Shown here piece after piece: positions 7,958 to 16,046 of a stretch of DNA of 64,000 nucleotides (positions within the stretch are counted from its first letter, which is position 1; each line of letters opens with the position of its first letter). The stretch is taken from assembly GCF_014384905.1 (NCBI RefSeq), contig NZ_JACRSV010000002.1, forward strand, positions 124,001 to 188,000, read 5' to 3'. The position numbers and the translations under genes were made by a program. The notes under the pieces are model-generated. The model was not told the origin of the DNA and searched no databases. It saw only the letters and a program-made list of their open reading frames with translations. The DNA comes from Fumia xinanensis. Lineage in GTDB: Bacteria > Bacillota > Clostridia > Oscillospirales > Ruminococcaceae.

Positions 7958-8128
7958 ATGGGAACTTTTTATGAAAATAACCCGGAACTGCGGGATTATT
8001 TTGAATCCCTTCCAATTGCCGTAAAAAATCGGATTTTGGAGGCCCGGATTCCGATTTATACGGTGGAGCAACTGCAAAAAGCCGCTGAATCCATGCAGTC
8101 GCCGTCCGGTGAAAATCAGTATTTTTAA
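7958..8128 (+). CDS. Small protein of an unnamed YF-SLP family, copy 1
   Basis: A 56-residue ORF starting at an ATG with AGGGAGG 8 bases upstream, 12 bases after the superoxide reductase. The product contains YFESLPIAVKNRILEA and TVEQLQKAAE. The same pattern (YF, SLP, a basic/hydrophobic helix, then a second acidic helix) recurs in the minus-strand gene at 8781-8948, so I consider both real. No known domain. It may be co-transcribed with the superoxide reductase and is closed by the terminator right after it. Confidence 0.65.
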   Translation: MGTFYENNPELRDYFESLPIAVKNRILEARIPIYTVEQLQKAAESMQSPSGENQYF

Positions 8129-8129
8129 A

Positions 8130-8177
8130 AAAATCCGCTTGAAACGGCATCCGCTGATTTCAGGCGGATTTTTTTAA
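8130..8177 (+). terminator. Terminator after the reductase/small-protein unit
   Basis: A 14-bp stem of AAATCCGC(T)TGAAA with its complement (one G-T position), followed by seven Ts. Confidence 0.85.
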
Positions 8178-8183
8178 TTGAGG

Positions 8184-8213
8184 TTGAAGAAGTAGTTGAT
8201 TTTATAGTATAAT
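8184..8213 (+). promoter_or_regulatory. Sigma-A promoter for the lipoprotein gene
   Basis: TTGAAG, 18 bases, TATAAT, 30 bases before the start codon. Confidence 0.7.
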
Positions 8214-8243
8214 AAATTAAAATAATAAAACGGAGCAATTAAA

Positions 8244-8738
8244 ATGAAAAAATTTACTAAAATTCTGCTTCCTCTTGTCATAATCTGCGCACAGCTTACC
8301 TCATGTTCCAGTTCGGAAGAAGTGCTGCGGGGAGTCAGCATGGGGATGACATCCTCCCAGGTGTACGCGGTAGAAGATAAACGGGAGGAGAAGGGCAAAG
8401 CAGTTGTCGCCTACAACGCTCGGCTTTATTTTGACGTGACGGTTTTCAATCTGCCGTGCCAATATATTACTTACTTTTTTGGAGTGGAAAATAATCTCCA
8501 AGAAATATACTGCGTTTTCGACGACGCTACCGAAGAATACTATGACAGTTTAGTGGAAGTCCTGACCGAGAAGTACGGGGAAAGAGAAGAATTGCCCAGC
8601 CTTTTTGGACGTCTCTGCCAGTGGAGGGAGGAGGATCTGCTTGTACAGCTGACTTATCTTCACGGTAAGGAGAACGTCGGCGACAAGCTTACGCTCACCT
8701 ATTCCGTCCCCGCTAAGGACGGTTCTTTTCCGGAATAA
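8244..8738 (+). CDS. Small secreted lipoprotein, function unknown
   Basis: A 164-residue protein with a lipoprotein signal peptide (basic MKK start, hydrophobic core, lipobox LTSC with the lipidated cysteine at residue 21). It should be anchored to the outer face of the membrane. The mature part begins SSSEEVLRGVSMGMTSSQVYAVEDK, which recalls the 'GMs-qV' opening of BamE/SmpA-like and related domains in which a short helix precedes a beta sheet. That resemblance is weak. Single-gene unit with its own promoter. Confidence 0.8.
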   Translation: MKKFTKILLPLVIICAQLTSCSSSEEVLRGVSMGMTSSQVYAVEDKREEKGKAVVAYNARLYFDVTVFNLPCQYITYFFGVENNLQEIYCVFDDATEEYYDSLVEVLTEKYGEREELPSLFGRLCQWREEDLLVQLTYLHGKENVGDKLTLTYSVPAKDGSFPE

Positions 8739-8754
8739 GACGTGAATAAAAAGT

Positions 8755-8781
8755 AGCCGCCGGAGGTCCGACGGCTGTGTT
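8755..8781. terminator. Weak hairpin between convergent genes
   Basis: A nine-base stem AGCCGCCGG/CCGACGGCT with one mismatch, lying between the lipoprotein gene and the convergent small gene; only a short GTGTTT tail on the plus strand. Confidence 0.45.
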
Positions 8782-8948
8782 TATCGAAGACCCGCTACAA
8801 AATCCTGCATTTCCTCAAAAGAGCCGATATCTTCTTGTATGATTTTCTGCTGGATTTCCCTAGGCAGGGAATGGAAATATTCGTAACTGGTCAAATCCTG
8901 ATCCAACAGGTCGGTCAGGCAGAGATGCTGATCCAAAGTACCTCTCAT
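8781..8948 (-). CDS. Small protein of an unnamed YF-SLP family, copy 2
   Basis: A 55-residue ORF on the minus strand. The ATG at 8948 is preceded by GAGGAGAAACATC, a good ribosome site. The product has YEYFHSLPREIQQKII, then a second amphipathic stretch SFEEMQDFVAGL. It aligns by eye with the plus-strand small gene at 7958 (YFxSLP, hydrophobic/basic helix, E-Q/M-Q helix). Very small, acidic, no membrane segment. Function unknown. Confidence 0.6.
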   Translation of the reverse strand: MRGTLDQHLCLTDLLDQDLTSYEYFHSLPREIQQKIIQEDIGSFEEMQDFVAGLR

Positions 8949-9065
8949 GATGTTTCTCCTCTTCGAGTATGAATTTGCGTTGATAACGCAGTCTTAGTGT
9001 CTGCAATAATAACGCAGGCCGGCCTGTCAGATTCAGGAAAGTATTTTTTAGGATAGCAATCAAAT

Positions 9066-9101
9066 AAAAAACCGGAACAGGCATTCCTGCTCCGGTTTTT
9101 T
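9066..9101 (-). terminator. Terminator of the carboxypeptidase gene (bidirectional)
   Basis: Stem AAAAACCGGA/TCCGGTTTTT with an inner CAGG/CCTG helix. It has A and T runs on both sides and can act for the minus-strand gene ending at 9108. Confidence 0.85.
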
Positions 9102-9107
9102 GTTTGA

Positions 9108-10502
9108 TTAGAATCTTCTGGTGCGGCGTTTTCTGCGGCGTTTGCGTTTGTTGTACATGACAGTGTAGGCGATATACAAGGCGATAAGAATGATAATAAT
9201 TACAATCGCCAGCTTGAACCAAATAGATGTAAAGATTTTTTTAATACAGTCGAGGATAAAGAGCCAGACGCTTCTGTCCAAATCCTCACCGGCAACTAAG
9301 TTGACGGTGGCCAGCGTTTCATCGGCGAGCTTAACTTCCATGGATCCCAAGATGTCACCTTTTTGGACGGGGGCATCGACCGACTCCTTGAGAGTTTTGA
9401 TTTTTTGCAGGGAAGAGATGTCGATATCTTTCCGCAGAAGCTTCTGTATCTCCTTTTCCGGGAAAACCTGCACTACGTCTTTGTCTTTGGCCAGGCGGAC
9501 CTTGACTTCGCCCTCCGGGCTGGTGGGCTTGACTACCGGCTGGATAGACCATTTATCGAAGGCCCACTGGTAAAGCTGCTTGGCATCGATAAAGGAAAGG
9601 TTATCTGAAATGGTGTCTCCGTTATCGTAATACATGGGGGCGCCCATGGTGACCAAAACATAAGTATAGGCATCTTGAGAGGCCATGGAAACCAGGTTTC
9701 GGCCGCTTTCGTCGGTGGTGCCGGTCTTAATGCCCTTGATGGGGGCGTAATAGTATTTTCCTGCCCGGCGCTCGTCCATCATGGTGTTGGTATGGTAGAT
9801 GGTACGCTCGGCGGAATGTTTGTTGGTGGCCGGCATGACATAACTGTTGGAGCAGGCGATTTCCTTGAAAATGGGAAGGTTGTCCAACGCGTATTTCGTA
9901 ATTTTATACATGTCTGCCGCCGTCGTGTGCTGGTTTTCGTCATGAAGGCCGTGAGGATTTGTAAAATAGGTATTGGTGCAGCCCAATTCCTGGGCCTTTT
10001 GATTCATCATTTCAACGAACTTGTCAATACTGCCGCCGCCCACATAATCGGCGATGATGCTGGCGCCTTCACAGGCGGAGCGGAGCATCAGAGCGTAGAG
10101 CAGGTCGATCATCCGGATTTGCTCTCCGTGGCGAATGTCGGCATTGGAGACGTTGAGCTTAAACAGGTCGTCGAAAATATAGCTGGGAGCCGTCACCACC
10201 GTTTCCAGGTCGGAGCAGTTTTCGATGGCGACGATAGCCGTCATGATTTTCGTCAGGGATGCGGGATACATCTTTTTGTCGGCATTTTTCTGGTAGAGGA
10301 CGGTGCCGGAATCGTAACTGACGAGATAGACCGCCTCGCTGTTGACTTCAAAGCCCAGATCCGGGGAAGAGGGCAAAGTGTTCTGTTCGCTGGAAGCGGG
10401 GTTTTCTGTACTCGAATCAGAGCTGGGTTCAGCAAAAACGCTGGATGCAAATGAACACGCAAACATCACCGTAGCGGTGAGCAGAGCGGCTAATTTCTTC
10501 AT
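9108..10502 (-). CDS. dacA: D-alanyl-D-alanine carboxypeptidase (PBP5/DacA family)
   Basis: Trims the terminal D-alanine from peptidoglycan stem peptides outside the membrane. The 464-residue protein has a signal peptide (MKKLAALLTATVMFACSF, cleavage near VFA-EP), an acidic Ser-rich linker, and the SxxK motif SLTK (S82, K85). KTG appears in GIKTGTTDESGRN. The usual second motif SxN is replaced by SAC in LMLRSACEGAS, a variant worth noting. A C-terminal PBP5-like beta domain, a membrane helix (about 437-455, AIVIIIILIALYIAYTV) and a strongly basic tail (RKRRRKRRTRR) follow. The tail helix would anchor the enzyme more firmly than the amphipathic anchor of E. coli PBP5. Confidence 0.9.
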   Translation of the reverse strand: MKKLAALLTATVMFACSFASSVFAEPSSDSSTENPASSEQNTLPSSPDLGFEVNSEAVYLVSYDSGTVLYQKNADKKMYPASLTKIMTAIVAIENCSDLETVVTAPSYIFDDLFKLNVSNADIRHGEQIRMIDLLYALMLRSACEGASIIADYVGGGSIDKFVEMMNQKAQELGCTNTYFTNPHGLHDENQHTTAADMYKITKYALDNLPIFKEIACSNSYVMPATNKHSAERTIYHTNTMMDERRAGKYYYAPIKGIKTGTTDESGRNLVSMASQDAYTYVLVTMGAPMYYDNGDTISDNLSFIDAKQLYQWAFDKWSIQPVVKPTSPEGEVKVRLAKDKDVVQVFPEKEIQKLLRKDIDISSLQKIKTLKESVDAPVQKGDILGSMEVKLADETLATVNLVAGEDLDRSVWLFILDCIKKIFTSIWFKLAIVIIIILIALYIAYTVMYNKRKRRRKRRTRRF

Positions 10503-10917
10503 AAACGGACCTCCTGTTGCTTTTCACATATCTTTATCATGGATTCAAAATCCTTGTCATATTCATCTGGTATCATATCTATTATAGGCATCCAAAAGTG
10601 CCTTGTATTGCCTGATAAGAAAAGTTTTGTGAATGGTTATCCCTATAACAAAAACCTTGGGAAAGAGAATTCGGTTTCAGCTGTGCGGACCCATATATTT
10701 ATAATATACCATACTGATATTCAATAAAGAAATCCGGTTTTGACCGTCTTTCGGCGGGCAAAATTGAGGATGGAATCCTCAAAGGAGTTCTTCAGTGATA
10801 AACGCAGTTTTACTGCGTTTATTATACCATAAAAGATCGAAAACGCAAAGTATAAATTTTCATTTCTATCGTATATAACGCATATAAGCTGGGAAAAACT
10901 GCATTTTTAAAAAAGTC
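10503..10917. other. Gene-free spacer with two hairpins
   Basis: No convincing gene. Two perfect hairpins stand close together: TTGAGGAT/ATCCTCAA (10764-10782) and TAAACGCAGT/ACTGCGTTTA (10799-10821, 3-base loop). The second is followed by TTATACC and could stop transcription. On the minus strand a TATAAT-like box near 10579-10584 may belong to the carboxypeptidase promoter. Confidence 0.5.
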
Positions 10918-10946
10918 TTGTCTTTTATGATAAATTATGTTAAAAT
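10918..10946 (+). promoter_or_regulatory. Sigma-A promoter for the SRP RNA
   Basis: TTGTCT, exactly 17 bases, TAAAAT. The predicted start near 10953 is about 30 bases before the closing helix of the RNA. Confidence 0.8.
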
Positions 10947-10984
10947 AGATAAGCATTAATTGAACAATGAAACAGGAGCGTGCC

Positions 10985-11112
10985 ATTGGACATACGGAGA
11001 AGCGGGTCCTGCGCGATGAAGCACCGTGAACCATGTCAGGCGGGGAACCGAGCAGCATTAAGCGGACCGTTTTATGTGCCGCAGCAAAGCCTTCTTTTCC
11101 GTATGTCCAACC
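10985..11112 (+). ncRNA. ffs: Signal recognition particle RNA (4.5S type)
   Basis: RNA scaffold of the signal recognition particle, which binds Ffh and targets nascent membrane proteins. The ends form a perfect 13-bp closing helix, TTGGACATACGGA (10986-10998) with TCCGTATGTCCAA (11098-11110). Inside is the diagnostic domain IV apical loop, GTCAGGCGGGGAACCGAGCAGC, read in two parts as CAGG..GGAA and AGCAGC, plus the conserved TGTGCCGCAGC on the 3-prime arm. There is no Alu domain, so this is the small bacterial form. It lies upstream of dnaX, its common place in Firmicutes. Confidence 0.93.
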
Positions 11113-11126
11113 GCACGGTCCGGGTG

Positions 11127-11158
11127 ATACCTCCGGCCTGCTGCTGGAGGTATTTTTT
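11127..11158 (+). terminator. Terminator after the SRP RNA
   Basis: Stem ATACCTCC/GGAGGTAT and a T run. It separates ffs from dnaX, though readthrough may feed the dnaX operon. Confidence 0.85.
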
Positions 11159-11191
11159 CGAAACGACAACATGCTAGGGGAGGGGAAAACC

Positions 11192-12802
11192 ATGTATCTT
11201 GCGCTCTATCGTAAGTGGCGGCCTCAGGTCTTTTCCGACGTGGTGAGCCAGGAACACATTACGACCACGCTTCAAAATCAGGTGCGGTTTCAAAAAACCT
11301 CTCACGCATATCTTTTTACAGGCCCCCGGGGCACCGGCAAAACCACCTGCTCCAAAATCCTCGCCAAAGCGGTCAACTGTCTGCACCCCGTGGACGGAAA
11401 CCCCTGCCTTGAATGCGAAATTTGCAAAGGCATCGAAGAGGGCTCCATCATGGACGTGGTGGAGATGGATGCCGCCAGCAACAACGGTGTAGACGATATC
11501 CGCGATCTGCGAAACGAAGCGAATTTTTCTCCCGCTGTCTGCAAATACCGGGTCTACATCATCGACGAGGTGCATATGCTCAGTGTCAGCGCCTTCAACG
11601 CGCTGCTGAAAATCATGGAGGAACCGCCCCCGCACATCTTGTTTATTTTGGCGACAACCGAGGTGCACAAGGTGCCTCAGACCATCGTTTCACGCTGCCA
11701 GCAGTACGATTTCAGGCGCATTCGCCCTCAGGACATCGCCGACCGGATGCTCCGGATCAGCGAGCAGGAAACGTTCACCCTCACCGAAGATGCCGCCATG
11801 CTGATTGCAAGGCTCTCGGACGGCGGCATGCGGGACGCGCTGTCTCTTCTTGACCAGTGTGTGGCCTTTTCCCAGACGGTCAACCTTGATACCGTCACTT
11901 CCACGGCGGGAATCGCCGGTTCGGAGCACCTTTTTGCCCTCTCCGCAGCCATGGTCAAAAAAGATACGGCGGAGTGTATCCGTCTCGTCAATGAGCTTTA
12001 TGACAACGCCAAGGGTATCGAGCGGCTTATTTCAGAGTTGATTTCCCATTTTAGAAATGTTATGATAGTCAAGTCGGTGGCGAATCCAGAAGAATTGGTG
12101 GTTTGCCTTCCCGATGAGATGGAACGGTTTAGAGAGCTTGCCAAAGGGCTTCCTTTAGGGGATATTCTGCGGATTTTGTCCATTCTGCAGCAGTGCCTCG
12201 ACCACCTGTCCAGGAGCGGCAACAAAAAAGTGGAGATGGAAATGACCATGATTCGCCTGTGCAGCGCCGAGGAGGCAGATGCTCCGACGGCTTCCGGCAA
12301 TAGCGACTTGGCCCTCCGGATCAGTCGTCTGGAACAGGCGCTCGCCCAGGGAACAGCTGCGGCCGCTCCCAAAGAGCCGGTGAAAAGGTCTTCTGTCGGG
12401 AAAGAACAAACGGCACCTGTTCCGGTTCCTGCTCCGTCGGCACCGGCGGTTGCCCCCACTGGCGAGGTAGGGCCGATGGGCCCTATGCCGGGCTGGGAAG
12501 ACCTTTTGCGGGAACTTTCACAAACGGAACCGCCCCTTTACGTCATGCTCAAAGACGCCAAAGCCTTTGTGGGCGGAAACGTGGTCACCATCGACTCCCC
12601 GAACCCCATGCTCAAAAGCCTTTTGATGACCGACAACATCGGCGCAAAATTGGCTGATGAAGTGGAGCGGGTTCTTGGAAAGCGGCATCGTCTGCGGATT
12701 GCCAAGGTGGAGCGTCCGGCGGAGCAAAAGGCTCCCGACGCGCTCAACGATATTATTAAAAAGGCGGAAAGCCAGGAAATAGAGGTCCACGTCAAGGAAT
12801 AA
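11192..12802 (+). CDS. dnaX: DNA polymerase III subunit gamma/tau
   Basis: Clamp-loader ATPase and organiser of the replicative polymerase. From the ATG at 11192 (GGGGAGGGG 7 bases upstream) it has 536 residues. It shows Walker A GPRGTGKTT, a zinc module (Cys pattern in CLHPVDGNPCLECEICKG), Walker B IIDEVHML, and the sensor/SRC region TTEVHKVPQTIVSRCQQYDF. An Ala/Pro-rich linker (about residues 395-435) leads to a short tau-like C-terminus. A longer upstream reading would translate the SRP RNA terminator and is rejected. It heads the dnaX-ybaB-recR operon. Confidence 0.95.
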   Translation: MYLALYRKWRPQVFSDVVSQEHITTTLQNQVRFQKTSHAYLFTGPRGTGKTTCSKILAKAVNCLHPVDGNPCLECEICKGIEEGSIMDVVEMDAASNNGVDDIRDLRNEANFSPAVCKYRVYIIDEVHMLSVSAFNALLKIMEEPPPHILFILATTEVHKVPQTIVSRCQQYDFRRIRPQDIADRMLRISEQETFTLTEDAAMLIARLSDGGMRDALSLLDQCVAFSQTVNLDTVTSTAGIAGSEHLFALSAAMVKKDTAECIRLVNELYDNAKGIERLISELISHFRNVMIVKSVANPEELVVCLPDEMERFRELAKGLPLGDILRILSILQQCLDHLSRSGNKKVEMEMTMIRLCSAEEADAPTASGNSDLALRISRLEQALAQGTAAAAPKEPVKRSSVGKEQTAPVPVPAPSAPAVAPTGEVGPMGPMPGWEDLLRELSQTEPPLYVMLKDAKAFVGGNVVTIDSPNPMLKSLLMTDNIGAKLADEVERVLGKRHRLRIAKVERPAEQKAPDALNDIIKKAESQEIEVHVKE

Positions 12803-12838
12803 CCGGCGGGACCCAACAGAAAGGATGTTATTGACAAG

Positions 12839-13186
12839 ATGAAAGCAAGATTGCCTGAAGGGTTCGGCGGAAAAGCCCAGAATATGAACAGCATGATCAA
12901 ACAGGCCCAGAAAATGCAGGAAGAGATGGAAAAGGCTCAGGAAGAGATCAAGCAGAAGGAATATACTACCACTGTGGGCGGCGGTGCTGTCGAAATCATG
13001 ATGACTGGCGACAAGGTGCTCAAATCCATCAAGCTGAAGCCTGAGATCGTCGATCCCGAGGACATCGAGATGCTGGAAGACCTTATCGTCAGCGGGGTCA
13101 ACGAAGTGCTCCGCACCGTTGAAGCCGAGACCGAACAGAAGATGAACGAGATTTCCGGCGGAATTAATATCCCCGGCCTGCTGTAA
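12839..13186 (+). CDS. YbaB/EbfC nucleoid-associated protein
   Basis: A small DNA-binding dimer of 115 residues. It has the family pattern MNSMIKQAQKMQEEMEKAQEEI (coiled-coil helix), then a beta sheet with VGGGAVEIMMTGDKVLKSIKL, and a C-terminal helix EDLIVSGVNEVLR ending in NIPGLL. The ribosome site is AAAGGATG. It sits between dnaX and recR, only 3 bases from recR, in the arrangement conserved through most bacteria. It is thought to shape the nucleoid. Confidence 0.95.
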   Translation: MKARLPEGFGGKAQNMNSMIKQAQKMQEEMEKAQEEIKQKEYTTTVGGGAVEIMMTGDKVLKSIKLKPEIVDPEDIEMLEDLIVSGVNEVLRTVEAETEQKMNEISGGINIPGLL

Positions 13187-13189
13187 GCT

Positions 13190-13789
13190 ATGAGCGGGCT
13201 ACCTCTGCCGCTTCGAAAGCTGACGGAGCATTTCGCCTCCCTGCCGGGCATCGGCAAAAAGACGGCTCAGAGGCTGGCTTTTTATCTTCTTGACATGCCG
13301 GAGGAGCAGGCCAAAAGCTTTGCTGATTCGATTCTGGAGGCGAAAAAGGCCATCCACAACTGCAAGGTGTGCCAGAATTTTACCGACAAGGAAATTTGCG
13401 ACATCTGTGCTTCACCCGACCGCACCGATAAAATCATCTGCGTGGTGGAGGATCCCAAGGATGTGCAGGCTTTTGAACGTTTGCAGGAATACAAAGGGCA
13501 GTACCATGTGCTTCATGGGCTTATATCGCCGTTGGACGGTGTGGGGCCGGAGCATATCAAAATCAAGGAGCTTCTTCAGCGGTTACAGACAACCGAGGTC
13601 GATGAAGTCATTATGGCGACCAATCCCACCATCGAGGGGGAGGCCACTGCTATGTATATTTCGCGGCTTCTAAAGCCGCTGCAAATCAGGGTCTCTCGGC
13701 TCGCTTTCGGTATCCCCGTAGGGGGAGAGCTGGAGTACGCCGACAATGTGACCCTCAATAAAGCGTTGGAAAACCGTATGACTATGTGA
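13190..13789 (+). CDS. recR: Recombination mediator RecR
   Basis: With RecO (and RecF) it loads RecA on gapped DNA. The 199-residue protein, the usual length, has an N-terminal helix-hairpin-helix (ASLPGIGKKTAQRLAF), a C4 zinc finger (CKVCQNFTDKEICDIC), a Toprim domain (CVVEDPKDVQAFE, MATNPTIEGEATAMYI) and the C-terminal Walker-B-like segment VSRLAFGIPVGGELEYADNVTL. It begins 3 bases after ybaB and is translationally coupled to it. Confidence 0.97.
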   Translation: MSGLPLPLRKLTEHFASLPGIGKKTAQRLAFYLLDMPEEQAKSFADSILEAKKAIHNCKVCQNFTDKEICDICASPDRTDKIICVVEDPKDVQAFERLQEYKGQYHVLHGLISPLDGVGPEHIKIKELLQRLQTTEVDEVIMATNPTIEGEATAMYISRLLKPLQIRVSRLAFGIPVGGELEYADNVTLNKALENRMTM

Positions 13790-13829
13790 GATGCGGGCAA
13801 TACTCTGTGAGAAAGGATGGTGAACCGAA

Positions 13830-14291
13830 GTGGCCGCTGGAAACATCATTGCCGTCAACCGCAAGGCCCGGCACGAGTATTTTGTGCTGGAAACCTTTGA
13901 GGCCGGGATCGAGCTGGTGGGCACCGAGGTCAAATCCATCCGGCAGGGCGGCGTCAATTTAAAGGACAGCTGGTGCGGCGTGGACGACGGGGAGCTCTAC
14001 ATCAAAGGAATGCATATCAGTCCCTACGACAAGGGCAATATCTTTAACAAAGACCCTTTTCGCGTCCGCAAGCTCCTGATGCATAAGCGGGAAATTATGC
14101 GGCTTTACGGGAAAATTAAGCAAGACGGACTGACGTTGATCCCATTGTCTTTGTATTTTAAAAACAGCAACGTCAAAGTGGAATTAGGGCTCTGTAAAGG
14201 GAAACAGCTCCACGATAAACGGGACGACATGGCCAAACGGGACGCTAAACGGGAAATGGATCGGGCGATGAAACAACGGTTGAAAGGATAA
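13830..14291 (+). CDS. smpB: SsrA-binding protein SmpB
   Basis: Partner of tmRNA in rescuing stalled ribosomes. The 153-residue protein starts at GTG 13830, about 10 bases after AAAGGATGG. It has the family blocks IAVNRKARHEYFVLETFEAGIELVGTEVKSIRQG, the oligonucleotide-binding barrel with HISPYDKGN, and the basic C-terminal tail (KRDAKREMDRAMKQRLKG) that occupies the mRNA channel. Its RNA partner, ssrA, is encoded 1.75 kb downstream. Confidence 0.97.
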   Translation: MAAGNIIAVNRKARHEYFVLETFEAGIELVGTEVKSIRQGGVNLKDSWCGVDDGELYIKGMHISPYDKGNIFNKDPFRVRKLLMHKREIMRLYGKIKQDGLTLIPLSLYFKNSNVKVELGLCKGKQLHDKRDDMAKRDAKREMDRAMKQRLKG

Positions 14292-14316
14292 CTGGCCTTA
14301 GAGGAGACAGAATAAT

Positions 14317-15147
14317 ATGTTTATTCAAAATATCGACCTCGATGTGGATTACGAGTCAATGGGACTCAAGCAGCCGGAAAAGGAACCGGAGCTTACCGGG
14401 TACATCCTGAAAAATTACGACGAATACTGCAAAGGGCGAAAACGTCCGGCGGTAATCATCTGCCCCGGTGGCGGATACATGTATTGTTCGCAACGGGAGG
14501 CGACTCCTATCGCGATGGAATACTTGGCTGGCGGCATCGATGCCTTTATCCTCCGGTATAGCTGCAAACCGGCTGTTTTTCCCACCGCGCTGGTACAGCT
14601 GGCGACAGCGGTGCAATTGGTGCGGGAGCATGCGGAGGAGTGGAATATCGACTCTGATAAAATAATCCTGGTCGGATTTTCTGCTGGCGGACATTTAGCG
14701 GCTTCGTTGGGAGTTTTCTGGAACAGCGGCTTGCTTCGAACTCTCGGGTTCTCAGGCGATTCTCACCGGCCAAACGGCATGGTCCTTTCCTATCCGGTCA
14801 TATCCGCCGTTTCCTATCCCAATACCAGGTCATTTCAAAATCTGTTCGGCGTGGAAGAGCCTTCCCGCCGACAATTGAGCGAGGTGTCCCTGGAGCATTT
14901 TGTGACGAAGGATACGCCTCCTGCTTTTTTGTGGCATACGGCAACCGATGAAGGGGTGCCCCCACAAAACAGTTTGATGTTTGCATTGGCCATGCTCGCA
15001 CATCACCGTCCGTTGGAACTGCACCTTTATCCCACTGGCCCCCACGGCCTGAGCCTTGCCAATGAACTGGTCAATGATGCGGAAAATGTCAATTTGAAAA
15101 CGGCAACTTGGATAAAATTTGCCATCGATTGGGTCAAGAAACTTTAA
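14317..15147 (+). CDS. Alpha/beta hydrolase (esterase-like), copy 1
   Basis: A 276-residue cytoplasmic hydrolase of the BD-FAE/acetyl-xylan-esterase-like group. The oxyanion loop is CPGGGYMYCS; the nucleophile serine is in GFSAGG; the acid is the Asp in HTATDEGVP; the histidine is in TGPHGLSLAN. There is no signal peptide. It begins 25 bases after smpB with GAGGAGACAG upstream, so it is likely in the same transcript. A close paralog follows directly. The substrate is probably a small ester (for example acetylated sugar or xylan fragments); this is inferred from family only. Confidence 0.85.
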   Translation: MFIQNIDLDVDYESMGLKQPEKEPELTGYILKNYDEYCKGRKRPAVIICPGGGYMYCSQREATPIAMEYLAGGIDAFILRYSCKPAVFPTALVQLATAVQLVREHAEEWNIDSDKIILVGFSAGGHLAASLGVFWNSGLLRTLGFSGDSHRPNGMVLSYPVISAVSYPNTRSFQNLFGVEEPSRRQLSEVSLEHFVTKDTPPAFLWHTATDEGVPPQNSLMFALAMLAHHRPLELHLYPTGPHGLSLANELVNDAENVNLKTATWIKFAIDWVKKL

Positions 15148-15189
15148 CCTAAAAAATATGACGGCAATTTAATGACAGGAGTGGGCATT

Positions 15190-16017
15190 GTGTTTATAGA
15201 AGAACTTCACCTAGGTGTGGACTATGAAAAGTGTGGGCTGAAAAGCCCCGAAAAGGCCCCTGTTTTTACCGGGTATATTCTCAAAAACTATGACGAATAC
15301 TGTAAAAACAGGCTTCGTCCAGCGGTAATCATTTGCCCCGGCGGCGGGTATTTTTACACTTCCGACCGAGAGGCGACCCCGATGGCCACAGAATTCCTGG
15401 CGGCGGGGATGAACGCATTCGTCCTTCGGTACAGCTGTGCACCAAGCCGATTTCCGACGGCCCTCGTCGAGTTGGCCACAGCGGTAAAGCTGGTTCGACA
15501 ACATGCAAAAGAATGGAATATTGACCCTGACAAAATCATTGTTCAGGGGGGGTCCGCCGGTGGGCATCTGGCAGCGTCTTTAGGGGTTTTCTGGGACGAC
15601 GACGTTCTCCGTTCTCGGGGATTTCAGGGAAAGGAGCACAAACCGAACGCGCTCATTTTGGCCTATCCGGTTATATCCGGAACTTCTCATCCTCATATGG
15701 ATTCCTTTAAAAATCTGCTGGGGGACGATTTGACCAACGAGATGCTGGAGTTTTTGTCTCTGGAGAAGCGTGTTTCAAAGAATACACCTCCTACCTTTCT
15801 TTGGCATACTCTGGAAGATGAAGTAGCCTATCCTCAAAACTCTATGCTGTTTGCCAGCGCCTTGATGGAGTGCGGTGTTCCGTTGGAACTGCACATCTTC
15901 CCAGAAGGGTCTCACTCGTTGGTAAACGGCAACGAAATTGCAAACGTGCCGGAGCGTATCCGGCCGAAGGTCCGGGCTTGGATTCCCATGGTAATGGACT
16001 GGATCAAAAAACTGTAA
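15190..16017 (+). CDS. Alpha/beta hydrolase (esterase-like), copy 2
   Basis: A 275-residue paralog of the preceding hydrolase. I start it at GTG 15190 because GGAG lies 8 bases upstream and the N-terminus (VFIEELHLGVDYEKCGL) then aligns exactly with copy 1 (MFIQNIDLDVDYESMGL). An in-frame ATG at 15172 would add six unmatched residues. The catalytic set is conserved: CPGGGYFYTS, GGSAGG (serine), LEDEVAYP (Asp) and EGSHSL (His). The two copies appear to be a tandem duplication that has diverged mainly around the lid region. No signal peptide. Confidence 0.85.
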   Translation: MFIEELHLGVDYEKCGLKSPEKAPVFTGYILKNYDEYCKNRLRPAVIICPGGGYFYTSDREATPMATEFLAAGMNAFVLRYSCAPSRFPTALVELATAVKLVRQHAKEWNIDPDKIIVQGGSAGGHLAASLGVFWDDDVLRSRGFQGKEHKPNALILAYPVISGTSHPHMDSFKNLLGDDLTNEMLEFLSLEKRVSKNTPPTFLWHTLEDEVAYPQNSMLFASALMECGVPLELHIFPEGSHSLVNGNEIANVPERIRPKVRAWIPMVMDWIKKL

Positions 16018-16046
16018 TAATCCGCGGCGCCATGCCGCGCCCATAC

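Noticed and set aside
11033..11191. Upstream extension of dnaX to 11033
   Set aside because: It would translate the SRP RNA 3-prime arm and its terminator; the ATG at 11192 has the ribosome site.
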